Source: Bradyrhizobium erythrophlei | Lineage (GTDB): Bacteria > Pseudomonadota > Alphaproteobacteria > Rhizobiales > Xanthobacteraceae | Length of the DNA stretch: 64,000 nucleotides | Direction of reading: 5' to 3' | Assembly (NCBI GenBank): GCA_900129675.1 | Contig: FSRD01000001.1 | Location: 2,097,501-2,161,500 of the forward strand | Shown here: piece after piece, positions 18,571 through 27,930 of the stretch | Layout of the letters: every line of letters starts with the position of its first letter | How positions within the stretch are numbered: position 1 is the stretch's first letter | Translations under genes and position numbers: made by a program | Notes under the pieces: model-generated | The model's input: the letters and a program-made list of their open reading frames with translations, nothing else | What the model was told of the DNA's origin: nothing | Databases searched by the model: none

Positions 18571-19059
18571 ATGACCGTGACAAAACCTACCTTCCCCGCG
18601 CCTGACCACGATCACGGCCGCTGCACCGCGGATGCGATGATTCATGCCGAGCAGGTCTGCGCGCGGCGGGCGCAGAAATTCACGCCGATCAGGCGTCAGG
18701 TGCTGCAGGCGCTGTTGTCCAGCCACCGTCCGCTCGGGGCCTATGAGGTGATCGACGAACTCGCCAAATCGATGCCGCGGCCGGCGCCGATCACGGTCTA
18801 CCGCGCGCTGGATTTTCTGATGGAAAACGGCCTCGTCCACCGCATCGAAAGCCGCAACGCGTTTCTGGCCTGCGCGCATGACCATGACGCCACCGCCATG
18901 GTGGCGTTCCTGATCTGCGATCATTGCGGCTCGGTCGGCGAGATTCCCGCAGCTCCGGTGGCGCAAAGCCTCAATGCGGCGGCGCGCGCCCTGGGTTTTG
19001 CGCCGAAACTCTCGGTCGTCGAAATCGCCGGCACCTGCGCGCATTGTCAGAAACAATAA
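18571..19059 (+). CDS. zur: Fur-family regulator, probably the zinc regulator Zur
   Basis: A 162-residue Fur-type repressor. The DNA-binding part has TPIRRQVLQALLSSHRPLGA and the recognition segment APITVYRALDFLMENGLVHRI; the dimerisation part has two CxxC pairs (CDHCGS, CAHCQ) for structural zinc. A His-rich leader (PDHDHGRC) and overall pattern resemble Zur more than Fur or Irr, so regulation of zinc uptake is inferred. No znuABC genes are in the window. ATGs at 18553 and 18571 are both possible; neither has a strong ribosome-binding site. Confidence 0.85.
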   Translation: MTVTKPTFPAPDHDHGRCTADAMIHAEQVCARRAQKFTPIRRQVLQALLSSHRPLGAYEVIDELAKSMPRPAPITVYRALDFLMENGLVHRIESRNAFLACAHDHDATAMVAFLICDHCGSVGEIPAAPVAQSLNAAARALGFAPKLSVVEIAGTCAHCQKQ

Positions 19060-19093
19060 CAAGAACACGGCGCCAAGCTGGCCACGAGGATCG

Positions 19094-20068
19094 ATGTCGT
19101 CAACCCAAATAATTTCTCAAAATCAGGTGATTTCTCCAAATCAAGCCGTCTCCACGACCGGGCGTGAGCTCAGCGCGGGCGCCATCGCCCTGATGCTGAT
19201 GCTGTGCCTGAGCTGGGGTTTCAACCAGATCGCGGTCAAGCTGGTGCTGCCGGACGTGCCGCCGATGCTGCAGGCGCTGATCCGTTCCGCCGGCGCGTTG
19301 CCGGTGCTGCTCGTCATCGGCTGGCTGCGCGGCACAAAATTCTTCGAGCGTGATGGCACGCTGTGGGCCGGGCTGTCGGCGGGCGTGATCTTCGGCATCG
19401 AATTCGTGCTGATTTATCGCGGCCTGCTGCTGACCACGGCGTCCCGCGCGGTGGTGTTTCTCTACACCGCGCCGTTCTTCGTGGCGCTGGGGTCTTATGT
19501 GTTTCTCGGCGAGCGGCTGCGCGCCTGGCAATGGGGCGGGCTGGGTTTGAGCTTTGCCGGCGTCGCGCTCGCGATCGGAGTGCCGCAGCCCAATGTCGAT
19601 TCGAATGTGCTGCTCGGCGATCTTCTGATCGTTGCCGGCGGCGCGCTGTGGGCGACGACGACCCTGATCGTGAAGGCCACCGCGCTGATCAAGGCGCCCG
19701 CGGAAAAGGGCCTGGGCTATCAGGTGGCGTTGTCGATCCCGATTCTCGGCCTTGCGGCGTGGATATCGGGCGAGCGGATCACCCACGTCCCGAGCCCGCT
19801 GTCGCTGTCGCTGCTGGCCTATCAGTCGTTCTGGGTGGTCGGGCTGACCTTCCTGTTGTGGTTCGCGCTGGTGAAGGCCTATTCCGCCAGCAAATTGTCG
19901 GCGTTCACCTTCATCACGCCGCTGTTCGGCGTCGCCGCCAGCTATTTCATCATGCACGACACGCTGACGCTTGCCTTCGGCGCCGCGGCGCTGCTCGTGA
20001 TCGCCGGCCTCTATCTCGTCAACAAGCCCGATCCGAAGGTCGTGCCGGATCCGAATGTGCCGGCGTGA
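19094..20068 (+). CDS. EamA-family (drug/metabolite superfamily) transporter
   Basis: A 324-residue inner-membrane protein with ten predicted helices in two EamA repeats; LSWGFNQIAVK in helix 1 and the FLYTAPFFVALGSYVFLGER signature ending the first repeat are typical. The family mostly exports metabolites or amino acids; the substrate is not predictable. GAGGA before the ATG at 19094 sets the start. The N-terminus is an unusual polar stretch with two similar pieces, QIISQNQ and QVISPNQ. It follows zur by 34 bases and may be co-transcribed. Confidence 0.88.
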   Translation: MSSTQIISQNQVISPNQAVSTTGRELSAGAIALMLMLCLSWGFNQIAVKLVLPDVPPMLQALIRSAGALPVLLVIGWLRGTKFFERDGTLWAGLSAGVIFGIEFVLIYRGLLLTTASRAVVFLYTAPFFVALGSYVFLGERLRAWQWGGLGLSFAGVALAIGVPQPNVDSNVLLGDLLIVAGGALWATTTLIVKATALIKAPAEKGLGYQVALSIPILGLAAWISGERITHVPSPLSLSLLAYQSFWVVGLTFLLWFALVKAYSASKLSAFTFITPLFGVAASYFIMHDTLTLAFGAAALLVIAGLYLVNKPDPKVVPDPNVPA

Positions 20069-20077
20069 TTGCCACCC

Positions 20078-20108
20078 CGTCATTGCGACCCGTTGGCTCG
20101 CAATGACG
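20078..20108. repeat. Family A element, internally deleted to 31 bases
   Basis: The left arm cgtcattgcga is joined directly to the right end cccgttggctcgcaatgacg; the roughly 90-base middle, including the inner hairpin, is missing. Both outer ends are intact. Confidence 0.85.
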
Positions 20109-20144
20109 TGGAGACAGCGCGCCATGCACCGCAAAATCGACAGC

Positions 20145-21020
20145 CTAGCCCGTCTCGATCGGCAGCGACGCATCCCTGGCCCATTCGCCCATCGAGCCGT
20201 CATAGAGCGTGAGGTTGTCGTAACCAAGCCGATGCAGCAGGAACAGATCGATCGTGGCCGAGATGCCGCCGCCGCAATAGGCGACCACACGCTTGTCCCT
20301 GGTGACGCCTTGCGCGGCGAATTTCTTCTCGGCGTCCGCGAGCGGCACGAAGGCTTTTGTATGCGGATCGAGCAAGGTTGCCGCCGACACATTGCAGCTG
20401 CCGGGAATGCGCCCGGGCCGGCCGTAGCGGCTGGGCTCGAGACCCCGGTGGAATTGCGGTCCGAGCGCATTGACCACCACGGTGTTGCGCCCGGCGCTCG
20501 CGGCAAGAACCTCGTGCTTGCCGACGAAATATCCTGGCTTCGGTTTCGCGGTGAACGTCGCCGGCGAATATCCCTTCGCGGCTCCGGTATCGATCGCGCG
20601 GCCCTCCGCCTTCCATTTGTCGAGACCGCCATCGAGCACCGACGCATTGTCGAAGCCCAGCGATTTCAGCATCCACCAGAATCGCGTCGCCCACATCGCG
20701 GTGCCGATCGAGTACAGCACCACCCGGCTATCAGCCGATATCCCGTGACGGCCGTACGCGGCCTCGAGCTGGGCGACGGCGGGCATCATGAAGCGGAGCG
20801 CGGTCGTCTGGTCGGAGAATTCGCCCTGCAGGTCCAGAAAATCCGCGCCCGGAATATGCCCGGCCTCGAACGTATGCCGTCCGGGGACCGCGAGATAGGG
20901 AACCCCGCTGCCTTCAGGCGCAGGCTCGAGATAGGTCGTGCAATCGAACAGGCGGAGATTCGCTTGGTGCAGGATATCGGCGAGTTCCGCCGTGGTGATC
21001 AGTCCGCTCCGCTCCGGCAT
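20145..21020 (-). CDS. sseA: Thiosulfate / 3-mercaptopyruvate sulfurtransferase
   Basis: Two tandem rhodanese domains, 291 residues. Only the C-terminal domain is active: Cys249 in AYCGGGISAT is the persulfide-carrying residue; the N-terminal domain has no cysteine at the matching place (VLYSIGTAMWATR). The CGGGIS loop differs from both the CRKGVT of classic rhodanese and the CGSGVT of mercaptopyruvate enzymes, so the sulfur donor is uncertain. I use the ATG at 21020, with GGGAGG five bases upstream, instead of the in-frame GTG at 21035. It is a single gene. Confidence 0.88.
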   Translation of the reverse strand: MPERSGLITTAELADILHQANLRLFDCTTYLEPAPEGSGVPYLAVPGRHTFEAGHIPGADFLDLQGEFSDQTTALRFMMPAVAQLEAAYGRHGISADSRVVLYSIGTAMWATRFWWMLKSLGFDNASVLDGGLDKWKAEGRAIDTGAAKGYSPATFTAKPKPGYFVGKHEVLAASAGRNTVVVNALGPQFHRGLEPSRYGRPGRIPGSCNVSAATLLDPHTKAFVPLADAEKKFAAQGVTRDKRVVAYCGGGISATIDLFLLHRLGYDNLTLYDGSMGEWARDASLPIETG

Positions 21021-21279
21021 TATCGCCTCCCTCACCTTGTTTTGTCCGATGCTATTGGGTGCGATCGGCCGTGAAAAGGCGGGAGATTGCCCTTTGAATC
21101 CCGTGATTCCCGTCCAATATAGCGGTGAGGCCCGCGGTTCCCGGGCACCCTTGCTTTCGATCCCAACAGGCGTAATAAGCTATTGAATTGACAGCGGAAA
21201 ATTTCCAATTCCGACGAAGGCGCCGCGCCCGCTCCCACCCCCTTGGTGAATGTCACCAAAACCTGATATTCGAGACGCC

Positions 21280-22575
21280 ATGAACAAGCCCGAAAAACCG
21301 TCCCAAGAAAAACTTCAAGGCGACGTCGCCGGACCCAGCGCCCGGCATAAGACCACGCAAGTCATGGTCGGCAAGGTAGCCGTCGGCGGCGGCGCGCCGA
21401 TCGTCGTGCAGTCGATGACCAACACCGACACCGCCGATATCGAAGGCACCATCGCCCAGGTCGCCGCGCTGTCGCGTGCGGGCTCCGAGATGGTGCGCAT
21501 CACGGTCGACCGTGAGGAAGCCGCCGCCGCCGTGCCGCACATCCGCGATGGCCTGCGCAAGCTTGGCATCACCACGCCCCTGATCGGCGATTTCCATTAC
21601 ATCGGCCACAAGCTCCTGGCGGACTACCCGGCCTGCGCCGAGGCGCTGGACAAATACCGCATCAATCCCGGCAATGTCGGCTTCAAAAACAAGCGCGACA
21701 CCCAGTTCGCCGACATCATCGAGATCGCCAACAAGTACGACAAGCCGGTGCGGATCGGCGCCAACTGGGGTTCGCTCGATCAGGAGCTGCTCACCAAGCT
21801 GATGGACGAAAACACGGCCTCACCCGATCCGCGCGATGCCCGTGCGGTGACCCGCGAAGCCATGGTGCAGTCGGCGCTATTGTCGGCGGCGCGGGCGCAA
21901 GAGCTCGGCATGCCCAAGAACAAGATGATCCTGTCGGCAAAGGTTTCCGCCGTGCAGGACCTGATCGCGGTCTATCAGGAACTGGCGCGGCGTTCGGATT
22001 ACGCCATCCATCTCGGCCTGACCGAGGCCGGCATGGGATCGAAGGGCATCGTCGCCTCATCGGCTGCGCTCGGCATCCTGCTGCAGGGCGGCATCGGCGA
22101 TACCATCCGGATTTCACTGACGCCCGAGCCTGGCGGCGATCGCACGCTGGAAGTCCAGGTCGCACAGGAACTGCTGCAGACCATGGGTTTCCGCACCTTC
22201 GTGCCGCTGGTCGCGGCATGCCCGGGCTGCGGCCGCACCACCTCGACCACGTTCCAGGAACTGGCGCGCTCGATCCAGGACTTCATCCGCGAGGAAATGC
22301 CGGGCTGGAAGACGCAATATCCGGGCGTCGAGGAGCTCAACGTCGCCGTGATGGGCTGCATCGTCAACGGCCCCGGCGAATCCAAGCACGCCAATATCGG
22401 CATCTCGCTCCCCGGCACCGGCGAAGCGCCGGCCGCGCCCGTGTTCGTCGACGGCAAGAAGTTCCGCACCCTGCGCGGCCCGGGCATTGCCGCCGACTTC
22501 AAGGCGCTGGTGATCGATTACATCGATCAGCGCTATGGCGCCGGCGCTAAGGCGCCGGTCACCGCGGCGGAGTAA
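21280..22575 (+). CDS. ispG: 4-hydroxy-3-methylbut-2-enyl diphosphate synthase
   Basis: IspG (GcpE) reduces the cyclic diphosphate intermediate of the methylerythritol phosphate route to isoprenoids and needs a [4Fe-4S] cluster. The 431-residue product has the TIM-barrel part with NPGNVGF and the cluster cysteines in [10 protein letters not shown] and [11 protein letters not shown]. The ATG at 21280 fits the family; the open frame extends 10 codons upstream. Together with ispA at 30.5 kb it supplies prenyl chains. Confidence 0.97.
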   Translation: MNKPEKPSQEKLQGDVAGPSARHKTTQVMVGKVAVGGGAPIVVQSMTNTDTADIEGTIAQVAALSRAGSEMVRITVDREEAAAAVPHIRDGLRKLGITTPLIGDFHYIGHKLLADYPACAEALDKYRINPGNVGFKNKRDTQFADIIEIANKYDKPVRIGANWGSLDQELLTKLMDENTASPDPRDARAVTREAMVQSALLSAARAQELGMPKNKMILSAKVSAVQDLIAVYQELARRSDYAIHLGLTEAGMGSKGIVASSAALGILLQGGIGDTIRISLTPEPGGDRTLEVQVAQELLQTMGFRTFVPLVAACPGCGRTTSTTFQELARSIQDFIREEMPGWKTQYPGVEELNVAVMGCIVNGPGESKHANIGISLPGTGEAPAAPVFVDGKKFRTLRGPGIAADFKALVIDYIDQRYGAGAKAPVTAAE

Positions 22576-22587
22576 TCTCTTTCCACT

Positions 22588-22729
22588 GTCGTCCCCGCGA
22601 ACGCGGGGATCAATGACCACAGGTCGTTGTGGTGATGGCGTGCCGTGGCTCCAGCATCATCAACAACATCCTCCTGCGGGTATGGGTCCCGGCTCCTGAT
22701 GCGTAATTGCACATATGGGCCCGGACGAC
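22588..22729. repeat. Family B element
   Basis: Left end gtcgtccccgcgaacgcggg, right end gggcccggacgac, with the shared internal words tatgggtcccgg and gtaattgcacat. It fills the gap between ispG and the next gene. Confidence 0.8.
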
Positions 22730-22801
22730 AAAATGCATGCATTGCGCTTCGCATTGCGTGAGCTACGATGATCCCAATCAAGAACGATTGGGAGAACGTC
22801 G

Positions 22802-23698
22802 ATGAGTTCGCTTTCCGGCAAGCACGGACCCCGCTATCGGCACCTCGCCGACGAGACCGAACCCTACGAGACCATCAGCGTCGAAAAGCTGACCCCGATC
22901 ATCGGCGCGGAAATCTCGGGCGTCGATATCGGCAAACTCGTCTCCGACGATGCGCGCTCCAATCGCCAGATGGACGAGATCCATCGGGCGCTGGCCGAAA
23001 ACCTCGTGATCTTCTTCCGCGACCAGCACATCACGCCGCAACAGCATCTCGCCTTCGGGCGCAAATTCGGCGATCTGCACATTCACCCTGCGGCGCCCCA
23101 TGAGGGCGACGACCCGGCGCTGATGAAGATCTATGCCGACAAGGACTCGCCACGCGCCAATGGCGAGGGCTGGCACACCGACGTGTCCTGCGACGTCGAG
23201 CCGCCGATGGGCTCGATCCTTTACATCCGGCAATGCCCGCCGCGCGGCGGCGACACGCTGTTCGCCAATATGTATGCGGCCTATGAGGCGCTGTCGGACC
23301 GGATGAAGGCCTATCTCGACGGGCTGACCGCGCTGCACGACGGTGAATCGACCTATCGCGGGCTCTACGCCAATTACGGTGTCGCCGACCGGCCGAGCTA
23401 TCCGCGCGCCGAGCATCCGGTGGTGCGCACCCATCCAGTGACCGGCAAGAAGGCGCTCTACGTCAACCGCGGTTTTACCCGCCACCTCATCGGCATCCCC
23501 CGCGACGAGAGCGACGCCATGCTGGCCTATCTCTACCAGCACGCTGAAAACCCGCTATTTCAGTGCCGCTTCCGCTGGACCGAAAATGCGATCGCGTTCT
23601 GGGACAACCGCTGCGCCCAGCACCGCGCGATGTGGGACTACTGGCCACACACCCGCGCCGGCACGCGGGTGACGGTGAAGGGGGAGCGGCCGGTGTGA
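22802..23698 (+). CDS. TauD/TfdA-family 2-oxoglutarate dioxygenase
   Basis: A non-haem Fe(II) and 2-oxoglutarate-dependent oxygenase of 298 residues. The iron ligands are His125 and Asp127 (GWHTDVS) and His274 (CAQHRAMW), with Arg289 fifteen residues later to hold 2-oxoglutarate, all as in TauD. Taurine, aryloxyacetates, alkyl sulfates and carnitine precursors are known family substrates; nothing here fixes which applies. The next gene, 73 bases downstream on the same strand, is a Rieske oxygenase, so the two may act on one aromatic or sulfonated compound. Confidence 0.9.
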   Translation: MSSLSGKHGPRYRHLADETEPYETISVEKLTPIIGAEISGVDIGKLVSDDARSNRQMDEIHRALAENLVIFFRDQHITPQQHLAFGRKFGDLHIHPAAPHEGDDPALMKIYADKDSPRANGEGWHTDVSCDVEPPMGSILYIRQCPPRGGDTLFANMYAAYEALSDRMKAYLDGLTALHDGESTYRGLYANYGVADRPSYPRAEHPVVRTHPVTGKKALYVNRGFTRHLIGIPRDESDAMLAYLYQHAENPLFQCRFRWTENAIAFWDNRCAQHRAMWDYWPHTRAGTRVTVKGERPV

Positions 23699-23771
23699 GC
23701 TGAACCGCGTTGACGCCCCGCTTCGCCTGCGCCAAGCTTGCTCAAAATCAATAAGATTCCGGAGGACCCCC

Positions 23772-25109
23772 ATGCTCCGCGCGGAAGACAACAAATTCCT
23801 CACCGAAAGCGGTGCGGGCACCGGCATGGGCGAATTGCTGCGCCGGTTCTGGATGCCGGTGCTGCTCTCGAAGGAATTGCCGGAAGCCGACGGGCCGCCG
23901 AAGAAGATCGTTGTGATGGGCGAGGAGCTGCTCGCGTTCCGCGACTCGAGAGGCGTGGTCGGCGTCATCGATCAATATTGCCCGCATCGCGGCGCCAATC
24001 TCTGGCTGGGCCGCAACGAGGAATGCGGCATCCGTTGCGTCTATCACGGCTGGAAATTCGACACCGACGGCCGCTGCGTCGACATGCCGACGTCCTACCC
24101 CGATCTCAACGCCAAGGACCTGATCCGGATCAAATCCTATCCGGTGCGCGAATGGGGCGACATGATCTGGGCCTATATGGGCCCGGCGGATGCCGTTCCG
24201 GAATTGCCGGCGCTGGAAATGGCGCTGATGCCGCCCTCGCATCGCTACGTCACCAAGAAATGGCAGGACTGCAACTGGGTGCAGGCGATGGAAGGCTCGA
24301 TCGACACCGCGCATTTCACCTTCGCGCATTTGTCCTTCGAGAAGGAAGAGAACGAAATCCTCGATATCAAGAAACACTTTGTCAATCCGCTGACGCGGGT
24401 CGCGACCGACCACATGCGCTGGATCGCCGAGGATCCCCGCCCGGTGATCAAGATCAATCCGCACGAGGCCGGCCTGACGGTTGCCGGCGGACGGCTCACC
24501 GGGTCAGACAATATCTACTGGCGCATCGCCCAGTTCCTGATGCCGGTGCACGCCTATGCACCGAGTTCGATGCCCGGCGAGAACATTTTCGGCCAGAGCT
24601 TTGTTCCGGTCACCGATACCAATTGCTGGATCTACACCTATGCCTGGAATCCGGAGCGTCCGTTGACCCATGCCGAGCGCGATGGTTATGACCGCGGCAA
24701 CGGCGTGATGTCGGTGGTCGACGAGAATTACGTGCCCTTGCGCAACAAGGGCAACGACTATCTGATCGACCGCAAATTGCAGAAGACCAATAGCTATACC
24801 GGCATCAAGGGCGTGTCCGAACAGGACGCGGCGGTGCAGGACAGCCAGGGTCCGATCGCCGACCGCACCCGCGAACATCTCGGGCCGACCGATCTCGGCA
24901 TCCTGCATTTCCGCAAGCTCGTGATGGATGCGGCCCGCGCGCTGCAGCAGGGGCAAGCGCCGCCGCATCTCGCCCATCAGGACCGCTACACCGTGCGTTC
25001 CGGCGCCTGCGTGACCAGCAAGGCCAAGGATCTGACCGCGGTGATGATCGAGCGGTTTGGCGATGCGGCGGGTTATGTCGGGCGTCCGCGGACCGCGGCG
25101 GCGGAGTAG
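23772..25109 (+). CDS. Rieske ring-hydroxylating oxygenase, phthalate dioxygenase type
   Basis: An oxygenase component of 445 residues. The Rieske cluster ligands are Cys70/His72 (YCPHRGAN) and Cys89/His92 (RCVYHGW). The mononuclear iron site is His181 and His186 with bridging Asp178 in EGSIDTAHFTFAH. This spacing matches phthalate 4,5-dioxygenase-like (group I) enzymes, which work without a small beta subunit. No reductase gene is adjacent, so electrons must come from elsewhere. AGGAGG-like purines precede the ATG. The substrate is unknown. Confidence 0.9.
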   Translation: MLRAEDNKFLTESGAGTGMGELLRRFWMPVLLSKELPEADGPPKKIVVMGEELLAFRDSRGVVGVIDQYCPHRGANLWLGRNEECGIRCVYHGWKFDTDGRCVDMPTSYPDLNAKDLIRIKSYPVREWGDMIWAYMGPADAVPELPALEMALMPPSHRYVTKKWQDCNWVQAMEGSIDTAHFTFAHLSFEKEENEILDIKKHFVNPLTRVATDHMRWIAEDPRPVIKINPHEAGLTVAGGRLTGSDNIYWRIAQFLMPVHAYAPSSMPGENIFGQSFVPVTDTNCWIYTYAWNPERPLTHAERDGYDRGNGVMSVVDENYVPLRNKGNDYLIDRKLQKTNSYTGIKGVSEQDAAVQDSQGPIADRTREHLGPTDLGILHFRKLVMDAARALQQGQAPPHLAHQDRYTVRSGACVTSKAKDLTAVMIERFGDAAGYVGRPRTAAAE

Positions 25110-25117
25110 GCCCTCCG

Positions 25118-25243
25118 CCGTCATTGCGAGCCAACGGGTCGCGCGAATGCGCGCCCGATGACAGGCTCCGCGAAGCAATCCATCCCGCGGCTTGGCGAAA
25201 CGAAGAGTGGATTGCTTCGTCGCTTGCGCTCCTCGCAATGACG
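25118..25243. repeat. Family A nested inverted-repeat element (copy 3, opposite orientation)
   Basis: Reads ccgtcattgcgagccaacgg at the left and ctcctcgcaatgacg at the right, the reverse complement of copies 1 and 2. It lies between convergent genes ending at 25109 and 25249. Confidence 0.9.
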
Positions 25244-25248
25244 TCTCG

Positions 25249-26856
25249 TTACAACGGTATCCTCCGGTACTCCCGATTGCTCAGACTGGCTTCCTCCAAA
25301 TCGAGATCGCGCTCGATCCGTCGCCTTGTCTCGTCGGTGATCTTGCCGTCGCGCAAGAGGGCATGGATGAATTTTCGCTCCGTTGCAATCAATTCACGTG
25401 TCAGCGCGGTCCCCGCCGCCGTGACGTCGTGCGCATCGGGATCGAGCGAATCCGGCAATTGATTGGCGCGGATCTCGTGCCGTGCGCGCAGCAGTTTCAC
25501 CACCTCGTCGGACAATTCCCGGTCGTCCGTGATGGCATCGAGCGATTTGAGCGCGGCGCCGAGCGCCTCGCGCCGCGCTGCGATCTCCGACTCGTGTTCG
25601 GCGATGTGTTCGTCGCGGCCGGCCTGCGCGACGCCGAGCCATCGCACCACGGGCGGCAATCCGAGCCCAAGCCCCACCAATGTGATGAAGATGACTCCGA
25701 AGGCCACAAACAGGATCAGGTCGCGATAGGGAAAGCCGTCACCGTTCGGCAGCGCAAATGGCAGCGCAAGGGCTGCGGCCAGCGATACCGCACCGCGGAC
25801 GCCGGTGAACGCAATCACGAAAACGGTGCGCCATGAGGGCGCCGGATCGCGTTCGCGGGTCCGCTTGCTCATCAGGCGCGGCAGGTAGGTGGCGGGAAAG
25901 ACCCAGGCAAACCGCGCGACGATGATGATCACCGCGACCAGGGCGGTCACGGACAAAATGTCGTCGAGCGGAAACGCCTTCGATTTCTCGTATAGCGACC
26001 GCATCTGGAAGCCCGTCAGAAGGAACAGCAGGCCCTCGATCAGGTAGATCACGAGATCCCAGAAGAAGATGCCCTGCAGCCGCGTCGCCGACGAGATCAG
26101 GAGCGGCCCGTTCCAGCTCATATAGAGGCCGCAGGCGACGGTCGCGATCACGCCTGAGCCGCCGAAATGTTCGGGGATCCAGTAGGCGACATAGGGCGCG
26201 ATCAGCGACAGCGTAATCTCGACCTGCGGGTCGCGGGCGCGGTGGCGCATGCGCAGGCTGAGCCAGCCTACGGCGGCGCCGAACAGCACTTCGGCGACGA
26301 CAATGACCAGGAACGCGCCCGCCGCTTTCGGCAGCGAAAACATGCCGGTCGAAATCGCCATCACCGCGAAGCGATAGAGGATCAGCGCGGTGGCGTCGTT
26401 GGCCAGCCCCTCGCCCTCGAGCACGACGAGAATCCGGCGCGGCATCCCGAGCTTGCGGGCGATCGCCAGCGGCGCCACCACGTCCGGGGGTGCCACGATG
26501 GCCCCGAGCAGGAAGCCGACGCTCCATGGCAGCCCGATCAGATAATGCGTCGCGGCAGCGACCGCAAAGGCCGTGAAGATCACGCAGCCGACCGCCAGCA
26601 GTATGATCGGCCGCAAATTGGATTTGAATTCGCGCCAGCTCATGGCGACGCTGGCCGAATAGATCAGCGGCGGCAGCACCACCAGCAGCACCAGTTCGGG
26701 CGCCAGTTCCAGCGACGGCATGCCCGGCACGAAGGCGAGCACGATGCCGGTAAGCAGCAGCAGGATCGCCGGCGCGACATTGAACCGGCGGGCGAGCAGC
26801 GCGGTTCCCGCCAGCACGGCGAGCAGGATCAGAAAGATCTGAAATTTGGCTTCCAT
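25249..26856 (-). CDS. CPA1-family Na+/H+ antiporter
   Basis: A 535-residue cation/proton exchanger with about 12 helices in the first 400 residues and a charged cytoplasmic tail of about 130. The ion-binding motif of the CPA1 group is seen as GAIVAPPDVVAPLAIA followed by LEGEGLANDATALI (the usual Asp pair region). It should move Na+ or K+ outward and protons inward for pH and salt balance. The tail (rich in Glu, Arg and Asp) is typical of NhaP-like members. It is monocistronic; the downstream NTF2-like gene starts from its own promoter. Confidence 0.92.
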   Translation of the reverse strand: MEAKFQIFLILLAVLAGTALLARRFNVAPAILLLLTGIVLAFVPGMPSLELAPELVLLVVLPPLIYSASVAMSWREFKSNLRPIILLAVGCVIFTAFAVAAATHYLIGLPWSVGFLLGAIVAPPDVVAPLAIARKLGMPRRILVVLEGEGLANDATALILYRFAVMAISTGMFSLPKAAGAFLVIVVAEVLFGAAVGWLSLRMRHRARDPQVEITLSLIAPYVAYWIPEHFGGSGVIATVACGLYMSWNGPLLISSATRLQGIFFWDLVIYLIEGLLFLLTGFQMRSLYEKSKAFPLDDILSVTALVAVIIIVARFAWVFPATYLPRLMSKRTRERDPAPSWRTVFVIAFTGVRGAVSLAAALALPFALPNGDGFPYRDLILFVAFGVIFITLVGLGLGLPPVVRWLGVAQAGRDEHIAEHESEIAARREALGAALKSLDAITDDRELSDEVVKLLRARHEIRANQLPDSLDPDAHDVTAAGTALTRELIATERKFIHALLRDGKITDETRRRIERDLDLEEASLSNREYRRIPL

Positions 26857-26925
26857 GGCCCTTCAATTCGCCCGGAAGGCCCCTGAGGTCAATCCGGCCG
26901 AACGGCGGAAGCGCGCCGGTGCGGC

Positions 26926-27300
26926 TTATTCGCGCAGATCGTAGCGATACGACTTCGAGACGATCTGCCAGCCGTCGGCCAGCTTCATCGCGACCAGGTA
27001 GTCGGTGAAATAGCGCGGCGGCAATTGGCAGCGCACCTTGATGAAGGCGGTGGAGTCGTCGGAGCGATCGATGGTGACGATGAAATCCTCGCGCGGCTTG
27101 CCTTCCGCCTTGGCCGACGGCCGCTTTCGCACGCGGTCGAGCCAGTCGGGTACGGTCAGGACCTGCAGCTCGCCTTTTTCCAGCCAACGCAGATCGGCGG
27201 TGGGATGAAAGATCGCCGCTAACTGGTCGGCGTCGCCCTCGTACAGGCCGTCGAAATAATTCCTGACCACGGCTTCGACGGTCGATCGGTCATGGCTCAC
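26926..27300 (-). CDS. NTF2-like (putative lumazine-binding type) protein
   Basis: A small 124-residue cone-shaped-fold protein. Segments VEAVVRNYFDGLYEGDADQL, FHPTADLRW and FTDYLVAMKLADGWQIVSKS are characteristic of the NTF2-like group often annotated as lumazine-binding. It has no signal peptide. The start is taken as the GTG at 27300 because GGAGGA lies 7 bases upstream; the open frame reaches further but without a ribosome-binding site. Members are enzymes or ligand carriers of many kinds, so no reaction is assigned. Confidence 0.82.
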   Translation of the reverse strand: MSHDRSTVEAVVRNYFDGLYEGDADQLAAIFHPTADLRWLEKGELQVLTVPDWLDRVRKRPSAKAEGKPREDFIVTIDRSDDSTAFIKVRCQLPPRYFTDYLVAMKLADGWQIVSKSYRYDLRE

Positions 27301-27406
27301 GGCGGGTCCTCCGATTGGCTGATTGATCTCTTTTCGAATTGAATTAAGCCACGAACAGACCAATTGCGCTATGGGTGGCTTTCATTTTCATGCGAGGAAA
27401 TCCCCG

Positions 27407-27835
27407 GTGGCAGGTTCAAAAAATCCGAATGCTCGCATTCTTGCCGGAGAATGCTTCTGCGGGGCTGTACGCTACGCCGTGGCGGACGCGTTTGCCTATG
27501 CCCTCAACTGTCATTGTTCGAATTGCCGGCGCACGACCGGCTCGGCATTCAAGCCGTTTGCCGGAATCGAACGCGACAAATTCAGCGTGACCGAGGGCGA
27601 TAACGACCTGATGACATATGGCGGGGAGACCGGTCACGACGCGCACTGCAGGCGTTGCGGTTCGCTGCTCTATTCGGTGGTGCGCGACGGTACCTTCGTC
27701 CACGTCGCGATGGGAACCCTCATCGACGATCCCTCGATCCGCCCGACCGCGCATATTTTCGTCGGCTCGAAGGCGCCGTGGCATGTCATCACCGACGGCC
27801 TGCCGCAATATCAGGGGCATGTCACGGCGGACTGA
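27407..27835 (+). CDS. GFA (glutathione-dependent formaldehyde-activating-like) zinc protein
   Basis: A GFA-fold protein of about 142 residues with the full set of zinc cysteines: ECFCGAV, NCHCSNCRRTTGS and CRRCGS. The prototype, Gfa of Paracoccus, helps formaldehyde react with glutathione; most relatives have unknown function. I prefer the GTG at 27407, since GAGGAA lies 7 bases upstream; an ATG at 27371 would add 12 residues. It is divergent from the NTF2-like gene. Confidence 0.86.
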   Translation: MAGSKNPNARILAGECFCGAVRYAVADAFAYALNCHCSNCRRTTGSAFKPFAGIERDKFSVTEGDNDLMTYGGETGHDAHCRRCGSLLYSVVRDGTFVHVAMGTLIDDPSIRPTAHIFVGSKAPWHVITDGLPQYQGHVTAD

Positions 27836-27930
27836 TCGCCAGCGGTTGGTGAAATAACTCATAAAGCCCGGCTGCAGTTTCTGGTAGGCAGGCGGGTGTG
27901 TTAGAATGTGCGAGCTTCCGGAAGCGGATC

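Noticed and set aside
25739..27187. Long minus-strand frame spanning the antiporter and the NTF2-like gene
   Set aside because: Wrong frame of two real genes, both with full family motifs in other frames.
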